A DNA stretch of 64,000 nucleotides from Streptomyces sp. NBS 14/10 (GCF_002224125.1 NZ_NCSM01000029.1:73657-137656), one strand, 5' to 3'. Positions 1 to 10,338 are shown, counted from the stretch's first letter. Notes: generated by a model from the letters alone, not told the origin. A program made the numbers and translations.

Positions 1-7
1 CTGACGT

Positions 8-29
8 ACCGTTCATTCCGATGAACGGT
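8..29. promoter_or_regulatory. Perfect 9-bp inverted repeat upstream of the ESX-like operon
   Basis: ACCGTTCAT and ATGAACGGT flank the 4-bp centre TCCG, about 85 bp before the first start codon. The arms are AT-richer than the surroundings and no T-run follows, so an operator is more likely than a terminator. The function is inferred only from symmetry and position, and the element could belong to a gene outside the window. Confidence 0.35.
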
Positions 30-115
30 TCTCGCTCGTCGGCGCGTTACCCAAGTGTAGGTTCCCACCGGTGAAGCGCTTGTGCCACAACTGACCGTCA
101 AGGGGGAGGAACAGC

Positions 116-3100
116 GTGCCGACCCGTCCCGGCGACTGGAGCGCGCTCGGTCTCAGCGGTGACCCGGTCCCGGGTGACCCCGCCATGCTGAACACCATCG
201 CCGACACGATGCGCGACCTGGCGACCTCCGCCGGGGTCATCAACACCGGACTGCGCGAACTGCAGACCACCGCGGGCGACGGACAGCGGTTCATCGGCGT
301 CACCGCCGACCGGCTGCGCGAGATGGTGGACAGCCATCTGTACAACTTCGTCGGGCATGTCGAGGAGTCCTTCCGCAAGGCCGAAAACGCCATTCGCGTC
401 TACGCGACCGCCGTCGAGACCGCTCAGGGCGAGGCCGACCAGGCGCTCTCCACCGCCCAGGGGCTGCCCGAGGACGATCCGCAGCGGCAGCAGCTCACCC
501 AGCGCGCCGAGGACGCCCGCACCGACGTGGCAGGCGCGGCGGGCGAGCTGCGCCGTCAGCTCCATGACGCGGGTGAGCTGATGGTCCAGCCGGTCAGCGA
601 CTGCGATCTGTTCTGGGAGGCGTTTCAGTGGCTGACGATCATCATCTCGGTGATCGCGGTCTTCACCGGCGGCATCCTCGGCATCATCGCCTGGGGTATG
701 AACGCCGTCCTGCTCATCAAGACCATCGTGGACTTCAGCCAGGGCAAGGCCAGCGGGCTCGAACTCGGCCTGGCCTTCCTCGGCGTGCTCTTCCCCACCA
801 CCAAGGCCATCAACGTCGGCGCCATCATCAAGGGCCTCGGCAACGGCCTCAAGGGCGTCGCGGGCGGCCTGACCGGCGCGGGACGTGGCCTTTTCGGCCA
901 GATCAGCCACTTCTCCTCGCTCACCGGCCTGCCCAAGATCGTCGTGGCCCCGATGGTGATCGGCGCCCATCTCGCCCCGCTGGTCAAGATCGACGTCATC
1001 GCGCTGGGCAAGGGCTTCGGCAACGCCCTGAAGGGCGGCTGGAACAGCGCGATCGGCGCGATCGGCAGCGACTGGGCACGCGTCACCGCCTCCTCGACCG
1101 GCGCCTGGGCCAAGGCCGGCGCCTACTCACTGGCAAATCTGCAGCGCCTCGCCCGGCTCGGCGCCGCCACCCTCCTCCCGCTGAACTTCACCGAGCTCAG
1201 CGTCCTCGGCATCGGCGGCGCCGCCCGGCTCGCCTTCGGCGAGCGCGTCCTCGGCATCGCCCAGCCCGAGTTGCACGCTCTGCTGGCCAACGCGGGACGT
1301 ACGGACGCGGCCCTGCACGGCATCCCCCCGGTGCGGACCGGCCCCGGCGCCCTGACGCCCACCGGGCTCATCCGGCCGCCCGGCGCGTTTCTGCCGGGGG
1401 GCGGCCTCCACCTCGGTGGCCTCGGTACGGGCACATTGGGAGCCGTACCGCTGACCCCGCTGACCGAGCTGCCCACCGTCAACCTGGGTGCCCTGACGCC
1501 ACAGGGGCTCGGCGCGTCCCACGGCCTGACCACCGCGCCGCTGCCCCACGGGATGACCACCAGTCCGGGCGGCCTGGTCGTCCCGGCCGCCCACGCGGCG
1601 CCCGGCGGGCAGGGCCTCCAGACGCTCCATCAGATGGACTTCGCGGCGGGCCAGGTGCGGCTGGACAACAATCTGCTGCTGCCCGGCAACACCGCCATCG
1701 ACCTGCTGCGCGACGCCCACACCTCGTCCGCGGTGTCCCACACCGGCCAAGGGTCCGTCCCCGGTGTCGCCTCGGCGGGCGGGGTGTCCGACAGGGTCAC
1801 CATGGCCCGTGGCGCGGTGGGACACGCCGAGGCGCTGAACGATCTGACCTTTCCTGAGCTGAACGCCCTCGCCCACGGGGATGTCGCCGTCACCGCCATC
1901 CGGGGCGACGGCATCACCCTGCGGATCGGCGACGCGGCCCCCCGGACCGTCGACGCGCACACGGTCGCGGGCACCGCCCCGGTGCCCGCCGGAGCGGCAA
2001 CGCCTCCGGCGTCCGCGGGCGCTCTGGCCGCGACCCCGCCGCCGGGGGTCGTCGGCGGGGCCGCGGCCACCTCTACGCCGGGGGTTGTCGGGGGCCACGC
2101 GCCGGGCGCCGCGGCGCACACGGCGCCGGCGGGCTCCGGGGCGCACGGCTCGGGTGCGGTGGCCCATGCGGACACGGGCGTTCACGCTGCCCCGGGTGCG
2201 GCGGCGGGCGTGGCGCCGGGCTCCCCGGCTCACGTCGGAGCGGGCGCGGCGCCCCCTGGTACGGCAGTGGCCGCGGCGCCGCAGGGCGGCGTCGCCCGCG
2301 TTTCGGCCGAGACCCCGTCCGCGGGTGTCGTCGGCAGCTCCGCGCCGGGGGCCGGGGCGCATGGCCCGGCACCGGCCGCCCATGCCGCCGCCGGCACGCC
2401 CGCGCCGAGCGTGCCGCCGGGCAGTACGGCCGCGGCCTCCGCGCCTCCGGGCGCCCCCGGGCGTGGTGGCGCGGTCGGTGCGGGCGCGGCACCGGTGGGT
2501 TCCGGGGCGCACGCTTCGGGTGCGGTGGCGCACGCGGACTCGGGCGTTCATGCTGCCCCGGGCACGCCCGCATCTGCGGGCGCGGCGAGCGCGCCGCCGG
2601 GCGGCCCGGCCCACGCCGCGCCGCCGGGCAGTACGGCCGCGGCCTCCGCGCCCCCGGGCGCCCCCGGGCGCGGCGGTGCGGCCGTGCCGCCGCCGGGCGG
2701 CGTTGTCCGTGCTCCGGAGCCGCTGTCCGCCGCGGCGGCGCATGACCTGGCCATGGATCTGTTGCGCGGCGAGCGCGCCGCGCCACCGCCGCCCTATTCG
2801 GCATCCGCATCCGCGTCCTCGGCGGGCGGCGTAGGCGCGCGGTCGGTGCCGCCCGCCGGCGGAGTGTCCGCGCGCGGTCCGCTCGACGCCGCGGGGAGCG
2901 GGGGCGCCAAGGGGGCGGGGGACGCGCTCGACCTCGTCGCGCACCCCGGCCGCCCGCCCGAGACCGCCGCACCGCACACCAAGCTCGTCAAGACGGGCGA
3001 GACGGCCGTGCAGCCGCCCCCGCCGTACCGGGAGGCGACGGCCGATATGCCGCCGCCGTACGCCTCGCCGCCCCCGGGCAAGGGCCGGTTCGGCGGGCTG

Positions 3101-6100
3101 TCCCCCATGGCCGCGATCAACCAGCGGATCCGGGAGACCCACCAGCTCATCATGGGCGGCACCACCGGCTCCGAGGCCGCCACGCGGCTCAACGCGTGGG
3201 CGTCGTACGAGCGCGCCCTGTCCGATCTCGGCAAGGCCGAGCGGCAGGTGGAGCTGACCACGCCCCCGCCGGGGCAGGGTGGCTCCCGGGGGCCGTCCGC
3301 CGCCCAGCTGGACGCGCTGGACAAGCTGGGCGCGGTCCGCGCCCGCGTCGGCGCGGCCGAGTCCCGGCTGGACGGTCTTGGCATCGACCCGCGCGGCACG
3401 CGCCGGCAAATGCAGGCCATCACCGTCCAGATGTTCCACGAGCGGGGCGGACTGCCGGGCGGCTCCCGGCACTCGCCCTCCCCGTCCGACACCTCCATGG
3501 CTGACACGCCGCCGCCGTCCCCGGAGACCCAGACCGCCGACGACGCCATGGACGACATCACCGACGGCGGCACGGACCCGGGCACGCCACGCGGCACCGC
3601 GCCCGACCAGACCCCCGAGCCGGGCGCGATGGACGTGGACCCGGCCCCGCCCGGCCAGGTCGTCACCGCCCCGACCGGCGGCTCCCACGTCTGGCCGCCG
3701 CCCGGCACCGTGCCGGGCGGCGCCACCCCGGCGCACGCCATGGTGAACGACGCCTTCATGCAGCTGACGAACGGCGGCCACGCGGGCATGACGGGCGCGG
3801 ACTATATGACCTGGGTCCGCGCCATCGAGACCCAGCCGCGGGAGCTCGGCTTCGTGGTCACCGCGATCGTCCGGTTCGACCAGCTCGGCGACGGCCTTCA
3901 GGGCTTCCTGGACGCCCTCACCCGCCAACTCAACGGCTTCGACGGCCGGATCGGCGTGGTGATCGGGGTCAACGGCCCCCACGCCCAACTGCCCTTGATT
4001 CGCCAGGCCATCGCGAACGCCCTCGGCCAGACCACCTTCGGGCATCCGCTGGCCCTGGTGGCCACGCCGCTCGGCCCGTACCCGGCCGGCCACTTCATCT
4101 ACGGGACCGCCCGCAACCTCACGCTCGACAGCCAGGCCACCCGCCACATGGTCCGCTCGATGATGGCCGACAATCTGCACCCGTACCACGCGATCATGGA
4201 CTTCGACAACTATCCCCACCTGGTCCCCGGCGGCCAACACGTCTTCGAGTACTGGGAGGGCGCGCTGAAGGTCGTGGAGGACGGACACGAGGTGGCCAAC
4301 CCGCTGCGGCCGCTGATGATGGCGGGCGGCTACCGGGCGCCCGAGCTCCCGCCCGTCGGCGGCGCCGACCGGCTGATCGACGACACCCAGGCCAGGCTCG
4401 AGAACCTGACGCTGAAGGAGCGGAAGAACCCTAGGCCCCCGCTGGAGGAGATGCGGCTGGAGTTCATCCGCCGGATCGAGCAGGACATGCGGATCCGCGA
4501 CCGGCTCCGCGGCCTCCACCCGCAGTTGGCGTACGGCCCCGAACCCAACCTCTTCGTGGACGCCGCCGCGACCCTGCTCACCGACGATCTGATCCGGGTG
4601 CGGTTCGGTCTCGGCGGCGCCGAGTTCGGCGAGCTGAGCGAACGGCTCAACCGGCTGAACGCCTGGGAGCTCGACCAGTCGCTGCGCATCCCCTCGGGGA
4701 ACATCGGGCAGCGGGCGCTCGATAATTTGCGCACCCTGCGCGAGATGCACGCCGCGAACAACACCTTGCCGCACCGGGGCGTGCCGTATCTGACGAGGTT
4801 CCGGGAGGCGTCCACCGAGACCGACCTGTCCCGGCTGATGAAGACCTGGTACGACGAGGGCAAGCTGCCGCAGGACCACGCCGGTCTCAAGAACCCCCTC
4901 GACCGGCTGTTCAGCCGCGACGAGCTCGGCGCGGGCCAGAACAGCCAGGCCGCCCGCGAGGGCATCGAGCTGAAGCCGGTTCGCGACACCTTCAAACAGA
5001 CCATCAGGGAAGGCAATTGGAACGACCCCCTGTGGCCGCTCCACCACCCGCCCGGCGAACTGCCCAGCACCCGGATCGCCGCCGACCTGTCGGCGGCGCT
5101 GGACGACAGCCTGGGGATCGTGGGCAAGAACCGGGTGGGTCTCGCGGTGTCCGCCCGGGTGCCCGGCGACGGGCAGCGGCTGTTCGCGGGCATCGACCCC
5201 GAGCAGATGCGGCTTGCCGCGCAGTCTCTCGCGCTCAGCCACGACGAGGGCTATCTCGCCCGCCACCTGGCCTACTTCAACCATGAACACCTGGCGCGCG
5301 GACAGCTCCCCACGCCCGCCGGCACCTTCTTCCACGCCCTCCGGCAGGCGGCCGACGCCTCCGGGGACCTCTCGCTGCACCCGCTCCAGATGATGCGCAA
5401 CCTGGTCGGGCGCGCCTTCCAGGACCTGCGCCAGGGCGGCGCCAACTCGCTCGGCCGGATGCTGGACCAGCTCAACGCCGCCGGCATCGATGTCGAGAGG
5501 TTCTTGCCACGGCTGGTGGGCGGCAGGCTGCATCCGCCGACGGCCGACTTCGCGACGTTCCGCGCCTCAGGGGGCGCCCTCGCCCACGACCCGGCCCGGG
5601 GTGTCCTGCTGACCCAGTACGCGGCGGCGCTCGGCCGGGACATCCGGGTCACCGCCGGGGACGGCACCACCTTCACGGTCGAGGCCGTCGGGGTCGCGGC
5701 CAGAAACCGCCGACCGACCCTCGAGCTCACCTGGAACTCCGGCCCCGACGGCAGCGGCTGGTCGGCGCACGTCCCCGACCAGCCACCCCCGAAGCGCGGG
5801 GGCGGCCGACGCGGCGCCGGGGGCGGACAGGACGGCGGCAACGCACCCACCCCGAAGGGCAAACGCCCGCGCGGCGCGGACACCTCGGGCTCCGTCGACG
5901 CGCCCGGGCCGTCCAAGCGCCCCCGCCCCACCCAGGACGGCTCCACCGACCCCGCGCCCACGGGCAAGGGGAAGGGCAAGGGCAAGGCGCGGGCCACCCG
6001 CGCCCCCGCGCAGCCCGCCCCGCCCATTCTGCAACTCCCGCAACTCCCGCAACTTCCGCAGCTCCCGCCGCCCGTGGACCCGGCCGTACTGACCGCGGCC

Positions 6101-6343
6101 CACCAGGCCGTCGGGGCAGCCCAGACGGCGCTGCGCCGGGCGACCGAGTGGCGCGAGACGGTCGCGGCGCGCCCCGGTCGGGCGGCCGGGGGAAGTTCCG
6201 GGCCGAGCGAGCTCGAACGCGCCCTCGCCGCGGAGCAAGAGGCCTTGGCCAGGCTCCAGGAGGCCCAGAGGAACCTGGACCGGCTTCAGCACCCAGGCCC
6301 CGGAAACCCCCGGCCGCCCGGCTCGTTCGGAGGTAGCGCATGA
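116..6343 (+). CDS. Giant modular ESX/type VII-like protein, putative toxin or effector
   Basis: The product is 2075 residues. The GTG start follows AGGGGGAGGA at 101-110. The first 150 residues form a helical WXG100/CpnT-like N-terminus, followed by a hydrophobic stretch at about 172-205 and Gly-rich hydrophobic segments. Residues of about 620-960 are an Ala/Pro/Gly-rich low-complexity linker. A folded region at about 1205-1440 contains an acidic DFDNYP motif (about 1360) that resembles the DxD of glycosyltransferase-fold enzymes. The C-terminus has a Lys-rich run, repeated QLP units and a final heptad-rich helix. It overlaps the next gene by 4 bp (ATGA), so the two are coupled. I infer a secreted or surface-associated polymorphic effector. 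The glycosyltransferase idea is tentative and no substrate can be named. Confidence 0.6.
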   Translation: MPTRPGDWSALGLSGDPVPGDPAMLNTIADTMRDLATSAGVINTGLRELQTTAGDGQRFIGVTADRLREMVDSHLYNFVGHVEESFRKAENAIRVYATAVETAQGEADQALSTAQGLPEDDPQRQQLTQRAEDARTDVAGAAGELRRQLHDAGELMVQPVSDCDLFWEAFQWLTIIISVIAVFTGGILGIIAWGMNAVLLIKTIVDFSQGKASGLELGLAFLGVLFPTTKAINVGAIIKGLGNGLKGVAGGLTGAGRGLFGQISHFSSLTGLPKIVVAPMVIGAHLAPLVKIDVIALGKGFGNALKGGWNSAIGAIGSDWARVTASSTGAWAKAGAYSLANLQRLARLGAATLLPLNFTELSVLGIGGAARLAFGERVLGIAQPELHALLANAGRTDAALHGIPPVRTGPGALTPTGLIRPPGAFLPGGGLHLGGLGTGTLGAVPLTPLTELPTVNLGALTPQGLGASHGLTTAPLPHGMTTSPGGLVVPAAHAAPGGQGLQTLHQMDFAAGQVRLDNNLLLPGNTAIDLLRDAHTSSAVSHTGQGSVPGVASAGGVSDRVTMARGAVGHAEALNDLTFPELNALAHGDVAVTAIRGDGITLRIGDAAPRTVDAHTVAGTAPVPAGAATPPASAGALAATPPPGVVGGAAATSTPGVVGGHAPGAAAHTAPAGSGAHGSGAVAHADTGVHAAPGAAAGVAPGSPAHVGAGAAPPGTAVAAAPQGGVARVSAETPSAGVVGSSAPGAGAHGPAPAAHAAAGTPAPSVPPGSTAAASAPPGAPGRGGAVGAGAAPVGSGAHASGAVAHADSGVHAAPGTPASAGAASAPPGGPAHAAPPGSTAAASAPPGAPGRGGAAVPPPGGVVRAPEPLSAAAAHDLAMDLLRGERAAPPPPYSASASASSAGGVGARSVPPAGGVSARGPLDAAGSGGAKGAGDALDLVAHPGRPPETAAPHTKLVKTGETAVQPPPPYREATADMPPPYASPPPGKGRFGGLSPMAAINQRIRETHQLIMGGTTGSEAATRLNAWASYERALSDLGKAERQVELTTPPPGQGGSRGPSAAQLDALDKLGAVRARVGAAESRLDGLGIDPRGTRRQMQAITVQMFHERGGLPGGSRHSPSPSDTSMADTPPPSPETQTADDAMDDITDGGTDPGTPRGTAPDQTPEPGAMDVDPAPPGQVVTAPTGGSHVWPPPGTVPGGATPAHAMVNDAFMQLTNGGHAGMTGADYMTWVRAIETQPRELGFVVTAIVRFDQLGDGLQGFLDALTRQLNGFDGRIGVVIGVNGPHAQLPLIRQAIANALGQTTFGHPLALVATPLGPYPAGHFIYGTARNLTLDSQATRHMVRSMMADNLHPYHAIMDFDNYPHLVPGGQHVFEYWEGALKVVEDGHEVANPLRPLMMAGGYRAPELPPVGGADRLIDDTQARLENLTLKERKNPRPPLEEMRLEFIRRIEQDMRIRDRLRGLHPQLAYGPEPNLFVDAAATLLTDDLIRVRFGLGGAEFGELSERLNRLNAWELDQSLRIPSGNIGQRALDNLRTLREMHAANNTLPHRGVPYLTRFREASTETDLSRLMKTWYDEGKLPQDHAGLKNPLDRLFSRDELGAGQNSQAAREGIELKPVRDTFKQTIREGNWNDPLWPLHHPPGELPSTRIAADLSAALDDSLGIVGKNRVGLAVSARVPGDGQRLFAGIDPEQMRLAAQSLALSHDEGYLARHLAYFNHEHLARGQLPTPAGTFFHALRQAADASGDLSLHPLQMMRNLVGRAFQDLRQGGANSLGRMLDQLNAAGIDVERFLPRLVGGRLHPPTADFATFRASGGALAHDPARGVLLTQYAAALGRDIRVTAGDGTTFTVEAVGVAARNRRPTLELTWNSGPDGSGWSAHVPDQPPPKRGGGRRGAGGGQDGGNAPTPKGKRPRGADTSGSVDAPGPSKRPRPTQDGSTDPAPTGKGKGKGKARATRAPAQPAPPILQLPQLPQLPQLPPPVDPAVLTAAHQAVGAAQTALRRATEWRETVAARPGRAAGGSSGPSELERALAAEQEALARLQEAQRNLDRLQHPGPGNPRPPGSFGGSA

Positions 6344-9108
6344 CGCCCATCGGCCTCGACGCCCCGGTGCGCCTGGTCTCGGCGCATGGGCACCAGCCGT
6401 ACGGGACCATCGCCGCGGCGCTGCGGGACGCGGCGGACGGCGACGAGATCCGTATCGCCCCCGGCCGTTACGAGGAGACTGTGCGCATCGCCGGCCAGGT
6501 GACGCTGGTCGCGGCGGACCCGGACGGCGGCGACATGCCCGCGCCCGAAGGTCCGCCGCCGGGCGCCGCCGTGACGCTCGCCGCGCCCGCGCCCGGCCGG
6601 CCCGCCCTGGAGGTGCTGCCCGGCGCTCGGCCGACGCTGCGCGGGGTGACCGTGCGCGGCGCGGCCGCGGACCAGCCCGCCGCCCTGCTCGCGGGCGGCG
6701 CCACCGATTGGACGGGCGGCGGGGTGCGGTACGGGCGGCTGGAGGTGCGCGGCGACGCCGCGCTGCGGATGGCCGACGCCGTGCTGTCCGGGGCCGCGCT
6801 GGCCGGGGTGCTGCTCCGTACCACCGGCGCCGTCCACTTCACCGGCTGTCTGCTGACGGACATCGACGGCACGGGACTGGTGGTCGGCGGCACCACCCGT
6901 GTGGAGCTGGTGCGCACCGAGATCCGGGCCGCGGCGGGCTCGGGCATACGGGTGCGCGAGGACGCCCGCGCGGTGTTGCGCGGGTGCCTGGTCGACCGCC
7001 CGGGCCGCAGTGGACTGCTCACCGAGGACCGGGCCGCCGCGCTGCTGACGGACTGCCAGATCCGGGACACCGGGGGTGAGGCGGTCCGCGCGCTGGGCAG
7101 TTCACCGCTGCCGGAGCCCGGAACCCCCGACTCCGCCGACGCGACGGGCGGGGTCGTACTGCGCGGCTGTGAGCTGACCGGCCCGGCGGCCGACGCGATC
7201 GGCGTCACGGGCCCCGCGCAGCTCCAGGTCACCGCGTCCGTGCTGCGCGACTGCGCGGGCTCCGGTGTGGCGGCGGGCGACGGCGCCCGGGTGCTGCTGG
7301 CCGCCGTCGCGGTCGTACGCACCGGGGCCACGGCGCTGGTCGCGCACGGCTCCGCCGCGCTGACCGCGCGCGAGGTGACCGTACGGGACTCGGCCGCCAA
7401 CGGGCTGCTGGCCACCGGCACCGCGGCCGTCGACCTCACCGACAGCGAGCTGACCGGCTGCCGCTACAGCGCGGTCCACCTCGGTGAGCGGACAACGACC
7501 GCGCTCACCCGGGTGCGGGTGGGCGCCACCCCCGAACACGGGGTGCACGCCGTCGACGAGGCCACCGTGACGCTGACCGACGCCCGCCTCGCCGACTGTG
7601 GCATGTCGGGCCTGGACCTGGCGGGCGCCGCGCGCGCCGAGGCGTCCGGGCTCGCCGTGACTCGCTGCCTGGCGGGCGTCACGGCCGGGGCGGACGGCGC
7701 GCTGCGGCTCACCGACTGCGAGGTGACCGACGCCGAGCGGGCCGGGATCACCCTCGGCCGCGGCGACGCCGAGGTGTCCGGCGGCCGGATCCTGCGGCCG
7801 GGCACCGCGGGTCTGGTGTGCACCACGGGCGCCACCCCGCGCGTCACCGACACCGAGATCCGCGAGGCCACCGGCTCAGGACTGGTCGTGGCGGGCGAGG
7901 CCGCGCCACGCGTGACCGGCGTACGGATCGTCAGACCCGGTAAGAACGGCCTGATCCTGGACGGGGGCGCCGCCGGGGTCTTCGAGGACCTGGACATCGT
8001 CCGGCCCGGCTTCCCGGCGGTGCACCTGGCCGACCGGGCGGCGCCCACGCTGCGCCGGATCCGGGTCCGGGACGCCGCGGAGGACCTGAGCGCCGAGCCC
8101 GGGGCCCGGCCGGAGGTGGTGGACTGCGTCTCGATCCGGGTGAAGTCCGCGCGGTGGCCCGCGCCGGAGACCCCCGGGGGCGTACCGGGGCCGAAGCCGG
8201 CGGGGCCCGGAGCCGGGCAGTCCTCCGGGGCCGAGGGGGCCTCCAGATCCGAAGGGTCGGCGGAGTCACCCGCCTCGGAGGAGACCCTTGAGGAGCTGCT
8301 GGGCGAACTCGACCGGCTGGTGGGCCTCGCCCGGGTCAAGCAGGACGTCGCGTCGCTGGTCAAGCTGATGCGTACGGTCCAGCGCCGGGAGAGCGCCGGG
8401 CTCGCGGCCCCGCCGCTGAGCCGCCATCTGGTGTTCGCGGGCAACCCGGGCACCGGCAAGACCACCGTCGCCCGGCTGTACGGCCGGATCCTGGCCGCCG
8501 TGGGGCTGCTGGAGCGCGGCCATCTGGTGGAGGCCGACCGCTCCTCGCTGGTGGGCGAGTACGTCGGCCACACGGGCCCCAAGACCCAGCGGGTGTTCCA
8601 GGAGGCCATGGGCGGGGTGCTGTTCATCGACGAGGCGTACTCGCTGGCCCCGGCCCAGGGCGGGGGCGGCAACGACTTCGCGCAGGAGGCCATCGCCACC
8701 CTGGTCAAGCTGATGGAGGACCACCGGGACTCGGTGGTGGTCATCGTGGCGGGCTATCCGAACGAGATGGAGCACTTCATCGACTCCAACCCCGGTCTGT
8801 CCTCCCGGTTCAACCGCACGCTGATGTTCGAGGACTACGACACCGAGGAACTGCTGCGCATCGTGGAGCGGCACGCCACCTCGCACCAGTACGATCTGAC
8901 CGACGCCGCCCGCGCCTCCCTCACCGGCTACTTCGAACTCCTGCCCAGGGACGGCCGGTTCGGCAACGGCCGCTCCGCCCGGCAGGTGTTCCAGGCCATG
9001 ACGGAGCGGCAGGCCTACCGGGTGTCGGAGATCGAAACCCCCTCGGAGAGCGAGCTGATGACGCTCTCGGAACTCGATGTGCCCGAGCTGCCGGAGCCAC
9101 CGCGGTGA
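6340..9108 (+). CDS. Right-handed beta-helix protein fused to CbxX/EccA-type AAA+ ATPase
   Basis: The product is 922 residues. Residues 1-600 are repetitive short strands with the rhythm of parallel beta-helix (pectate-lyase-like) repeats. Residues of about 645-900 form an AAA+ domain of the CbxX/CfqX family, with Walker A GNPGTGKTT near residue 700, Walker B VLFIDEAY, and an arginine-finger region near SSRFNR. EccA of ESX secretion systems has this ATPase type. The gene overlaps both neighbours translationally, so it probably acts on the preceding giant protein or helps export it. The N-terminal beta-helix in place of EccA's TPR-like domain is unusual. Confidence 0.8.
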   Translation: MTPIGLDAPVRLVSAHGHQPYGTIAAALRDAADGDEIRIAPGRYEETVRIAGQVTLVAADPDGGDMPAPEGPPPGAAVTLAAPAPGRPALEVLPGARPTLRGVTVRGAAADQPAALLAGGATDWTGGGVRYGRLEVRGDAALRMADAVLSGAALAGVLLRTTGAVHFTGCLLTDIDGTGLVVGGTTRVELVRTEIRAAAGSGIRVREDARAVLRGCLVDRPGRSGLLTEDRAAALLTDCQIRDTGGEAVRALGSSPLPEPGTPDSADATGGVVLRGCELTGPAADAIGVTGPAQLQVTASVLRDCAGSGVAAGDGARVLLAAVAVVRTGATALVAHGSAALTAREVTVRDSAANGLLATGTAAVDLTDSELTGCRYSAVHLGERTTTALTRVRVGATPEHGVHAVDEATVTLTDARLADCGMSGLDLAGAARAEASGLAVTRCLAGVTAGADGALRLTDCEVTDAERAGITLGRGDAEVSGGRILRPGTAGLVCTTGATPRVTDTEIREATGSGLVVAGEAAPRVTGVRIVRPGKNGLILDGGAAGVFEDLDIVRPGFPAVHLADRAAPTLRRIRVRDAAEDLSAEPGARPEVVDCVSIRVKSARWPAPETPGGVPGPKPAGPGAGQSSGAEGASRSEGSAESPASEETLEELLGELDRLVGLARVKQDVASLVKLMRTVQRRESAGLAAPPLSRHLVFAGNPGTGKTTVARLYGRILAAVGLLERGHLVEADRSSLVGEYVGHTGPKTQRVFQEAMGGVLFIDEAYSLAPAQGGGGNDFAQEAIATLVKLMEDHRDSVVVIVAGYPNEMEHFIDSNPGLSSRFNRTLMFEDYDTEELLRIVERHATSHQYDLTDAARASLTGYFELLPRDGRFGNGRSARQVFQAMTERQAYRVSEIETPSESELMTLSELDVPELPEPPR

Positions 9109-9158
9109 CCGCGGCAACACCCCGATCGACGAACAACAGCTCTCAGAAGGAGGCCGCG

Positions 9159-10262
9159 GTGTCCGAGCCGAGCGGCGAGGAACAGGGCAACACACAGGGC
9201 AGGGAGCGGACGGCACAGCGCGGGTTCGCGGACACCTTCGCCCGGCGGACCCGGGTGCCGCTGCGCGGTCTGGCGCCGGGCCGCCGGGTGTGGTCCACGG
9301 TGGTCGGGCTGCCGGTGACCGCCGGGCTCGCGGTCGGCGCGGTGGTGCTGGTCTCCACGGGCGTGTCCCAGCTGCACTTCGAAGACGACGGGGACAGCGC
9401 CAAGACCGTCGCCGCGCAGCACAGGGCCGCGGACAAGGCCAAGGGCACCTCCTCCGCCCAGAAGCCGGACGGCGGGGCCGAGGACGGCGGCGAGGCACCC
9501 TCCACCGGCGACAAGGGCGCTCCGGGCGGGACCAACGGCGGGGGCGGCTCCGGCGGTGGCAGTGGCAGCGGCGGCGGAAGCGGCAGTGGTGGCGGCGGTG
9601 GCGGCGGCAGCGACACGGGGGCGCCGTCCTCCTCCGGGGGCGCCGGTTCCGGCGGGTCGAAGAGTGGCGGCGCCGACACCCCGGCCACGAGCGGCGGCGG
9701 GGGCGGGGGCGGGGGCGGAGCGCCCAAGCCGGCGGGCAGCAAGGTGATCTACACCGACTACGCCGGGCCGAGCTGCCCCACCCCGCCGAAGGGCGGCTAC
9801 TACGAACAGAACCGCTTCACCGACGGCGACGGCGGCTGGTACTCCCTCGGCGGTGGCGGCTATGTGGGCCACGGCTGCAACGGCGTGTTCGCCTCCGTGC
9901 CCATGTCCGGCGACCCGGCCAAGGACGCCAACAGCCGGGTGATGTGGTGGTGGGAGCCGGGCACCTCGGCCAAGAGCTGCCAGCTGTCGGTGTACGTCCC
10001 CAAGGGCCCCAACGACCGCGATGTCGCCGGCCACCCCACCACGTACCACGTCCTCACCGACCCGTTCGACCGGACCACGAAGTACGACTCCTTCACCATC
10101 AACCAGGCCGGCCACCGCGCCCAGTGGGTGAACGCGGGCAGCTTCGCGGTGAAGCAGGGCAAGATCGGCATCAAGCTGCTCGACCGCGGTGACGACTGGT
10201 CGGCCGGCTGGAACCTGGCCCATCACGCCGCCGCCCAGATGAAGGTCACCTGCCGGACCTGA
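9159..10262 (+). CDS. Single-span surface protein with Gly/Ser-rich stalk and golvesin-like C-terminal domain
   Basis: The product is 367 residues. I chose the GTG at 9159 because AGAAGGAGG lies about 6 bases before it; an earlier in-frame GTG at 9105 overlaps the upstream stop but has no ribosome site. A cytoplasmic N-terminus is followed by one membrane segment (VVGLPVTAGLAVGAVVLVS), then a very Gly/Ser-rich linker, then about 170 extracellular residues. These include paired Cys and a pattern (QAGHRAQWVNAGSF, KIGIKLLDRG) like golvesin C-terminal beta-sandwich modules. It is likely a surface-displayed partner of the two preceding genes. Function is unknown. Confidence 0.7.
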   Translation: MSEPSGEEQGNTQGRERTAQRGFADTFARRTRVPLRGLAPGRRVWSTVVGLPVTAGLAVGAVVLVSTGVSQLHFEDDGDSAKTVAAQHRAADKAKGTSSAQKPDGGAEDGGEAPSTGDKGAPGGTNGGGGSGGGSGSGGGSGSGGGGGGGSDTGAPSSSGGAGSGGSKSGGADTPATSGGGGGGGGGAPKPAGSKVIYTDYAGPSCPTPPKGGYYEQNRFTDGDGGWYSLGGGGYVGHGCNGVFASVPMSGDPAKDANSRVMWWWEPGTSAKSCQLSVYVPKGPNDRDVAGHPTTYHVLTDPFDRTTKYDSFTINQAGHRAQWVNAGSFAVKQGKIGIKLLDRGDDWSAGWNLAHHAAAQMKVTCRT

Positions 10263-10302
10263 CCCCGGGGCCGGCCGGGCCAGGAGCTGCTGATGGCCGG
10301 AC

Positions 10303-10329
10303 GGCCCCGCCCGGATCAGGGGCGGGGCC
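10303..10329. terminator. Bidirectional hairpin terminator between convergent genes
   Basis: GGCCCCGCCC and GGGCGGGGCC form a 10-bp perfect stem around a 7-base loop. It sits between the stop of the plus-strand surface protein gene and the stop of the minus-strand EF-G-like gene, so it can end both transcripts. Confidence 0.75.
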
Positions 10330-10338
10330 GCCGACGGG

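Noticed and set aside
1980..3000. The Ala/Pro/Gly-rich stretch of the giant protein as a separate repeat element or CRISPR-like array.
   Set aside because: Units are irregular, in frame and coding; no constant repeat/spacer structure.
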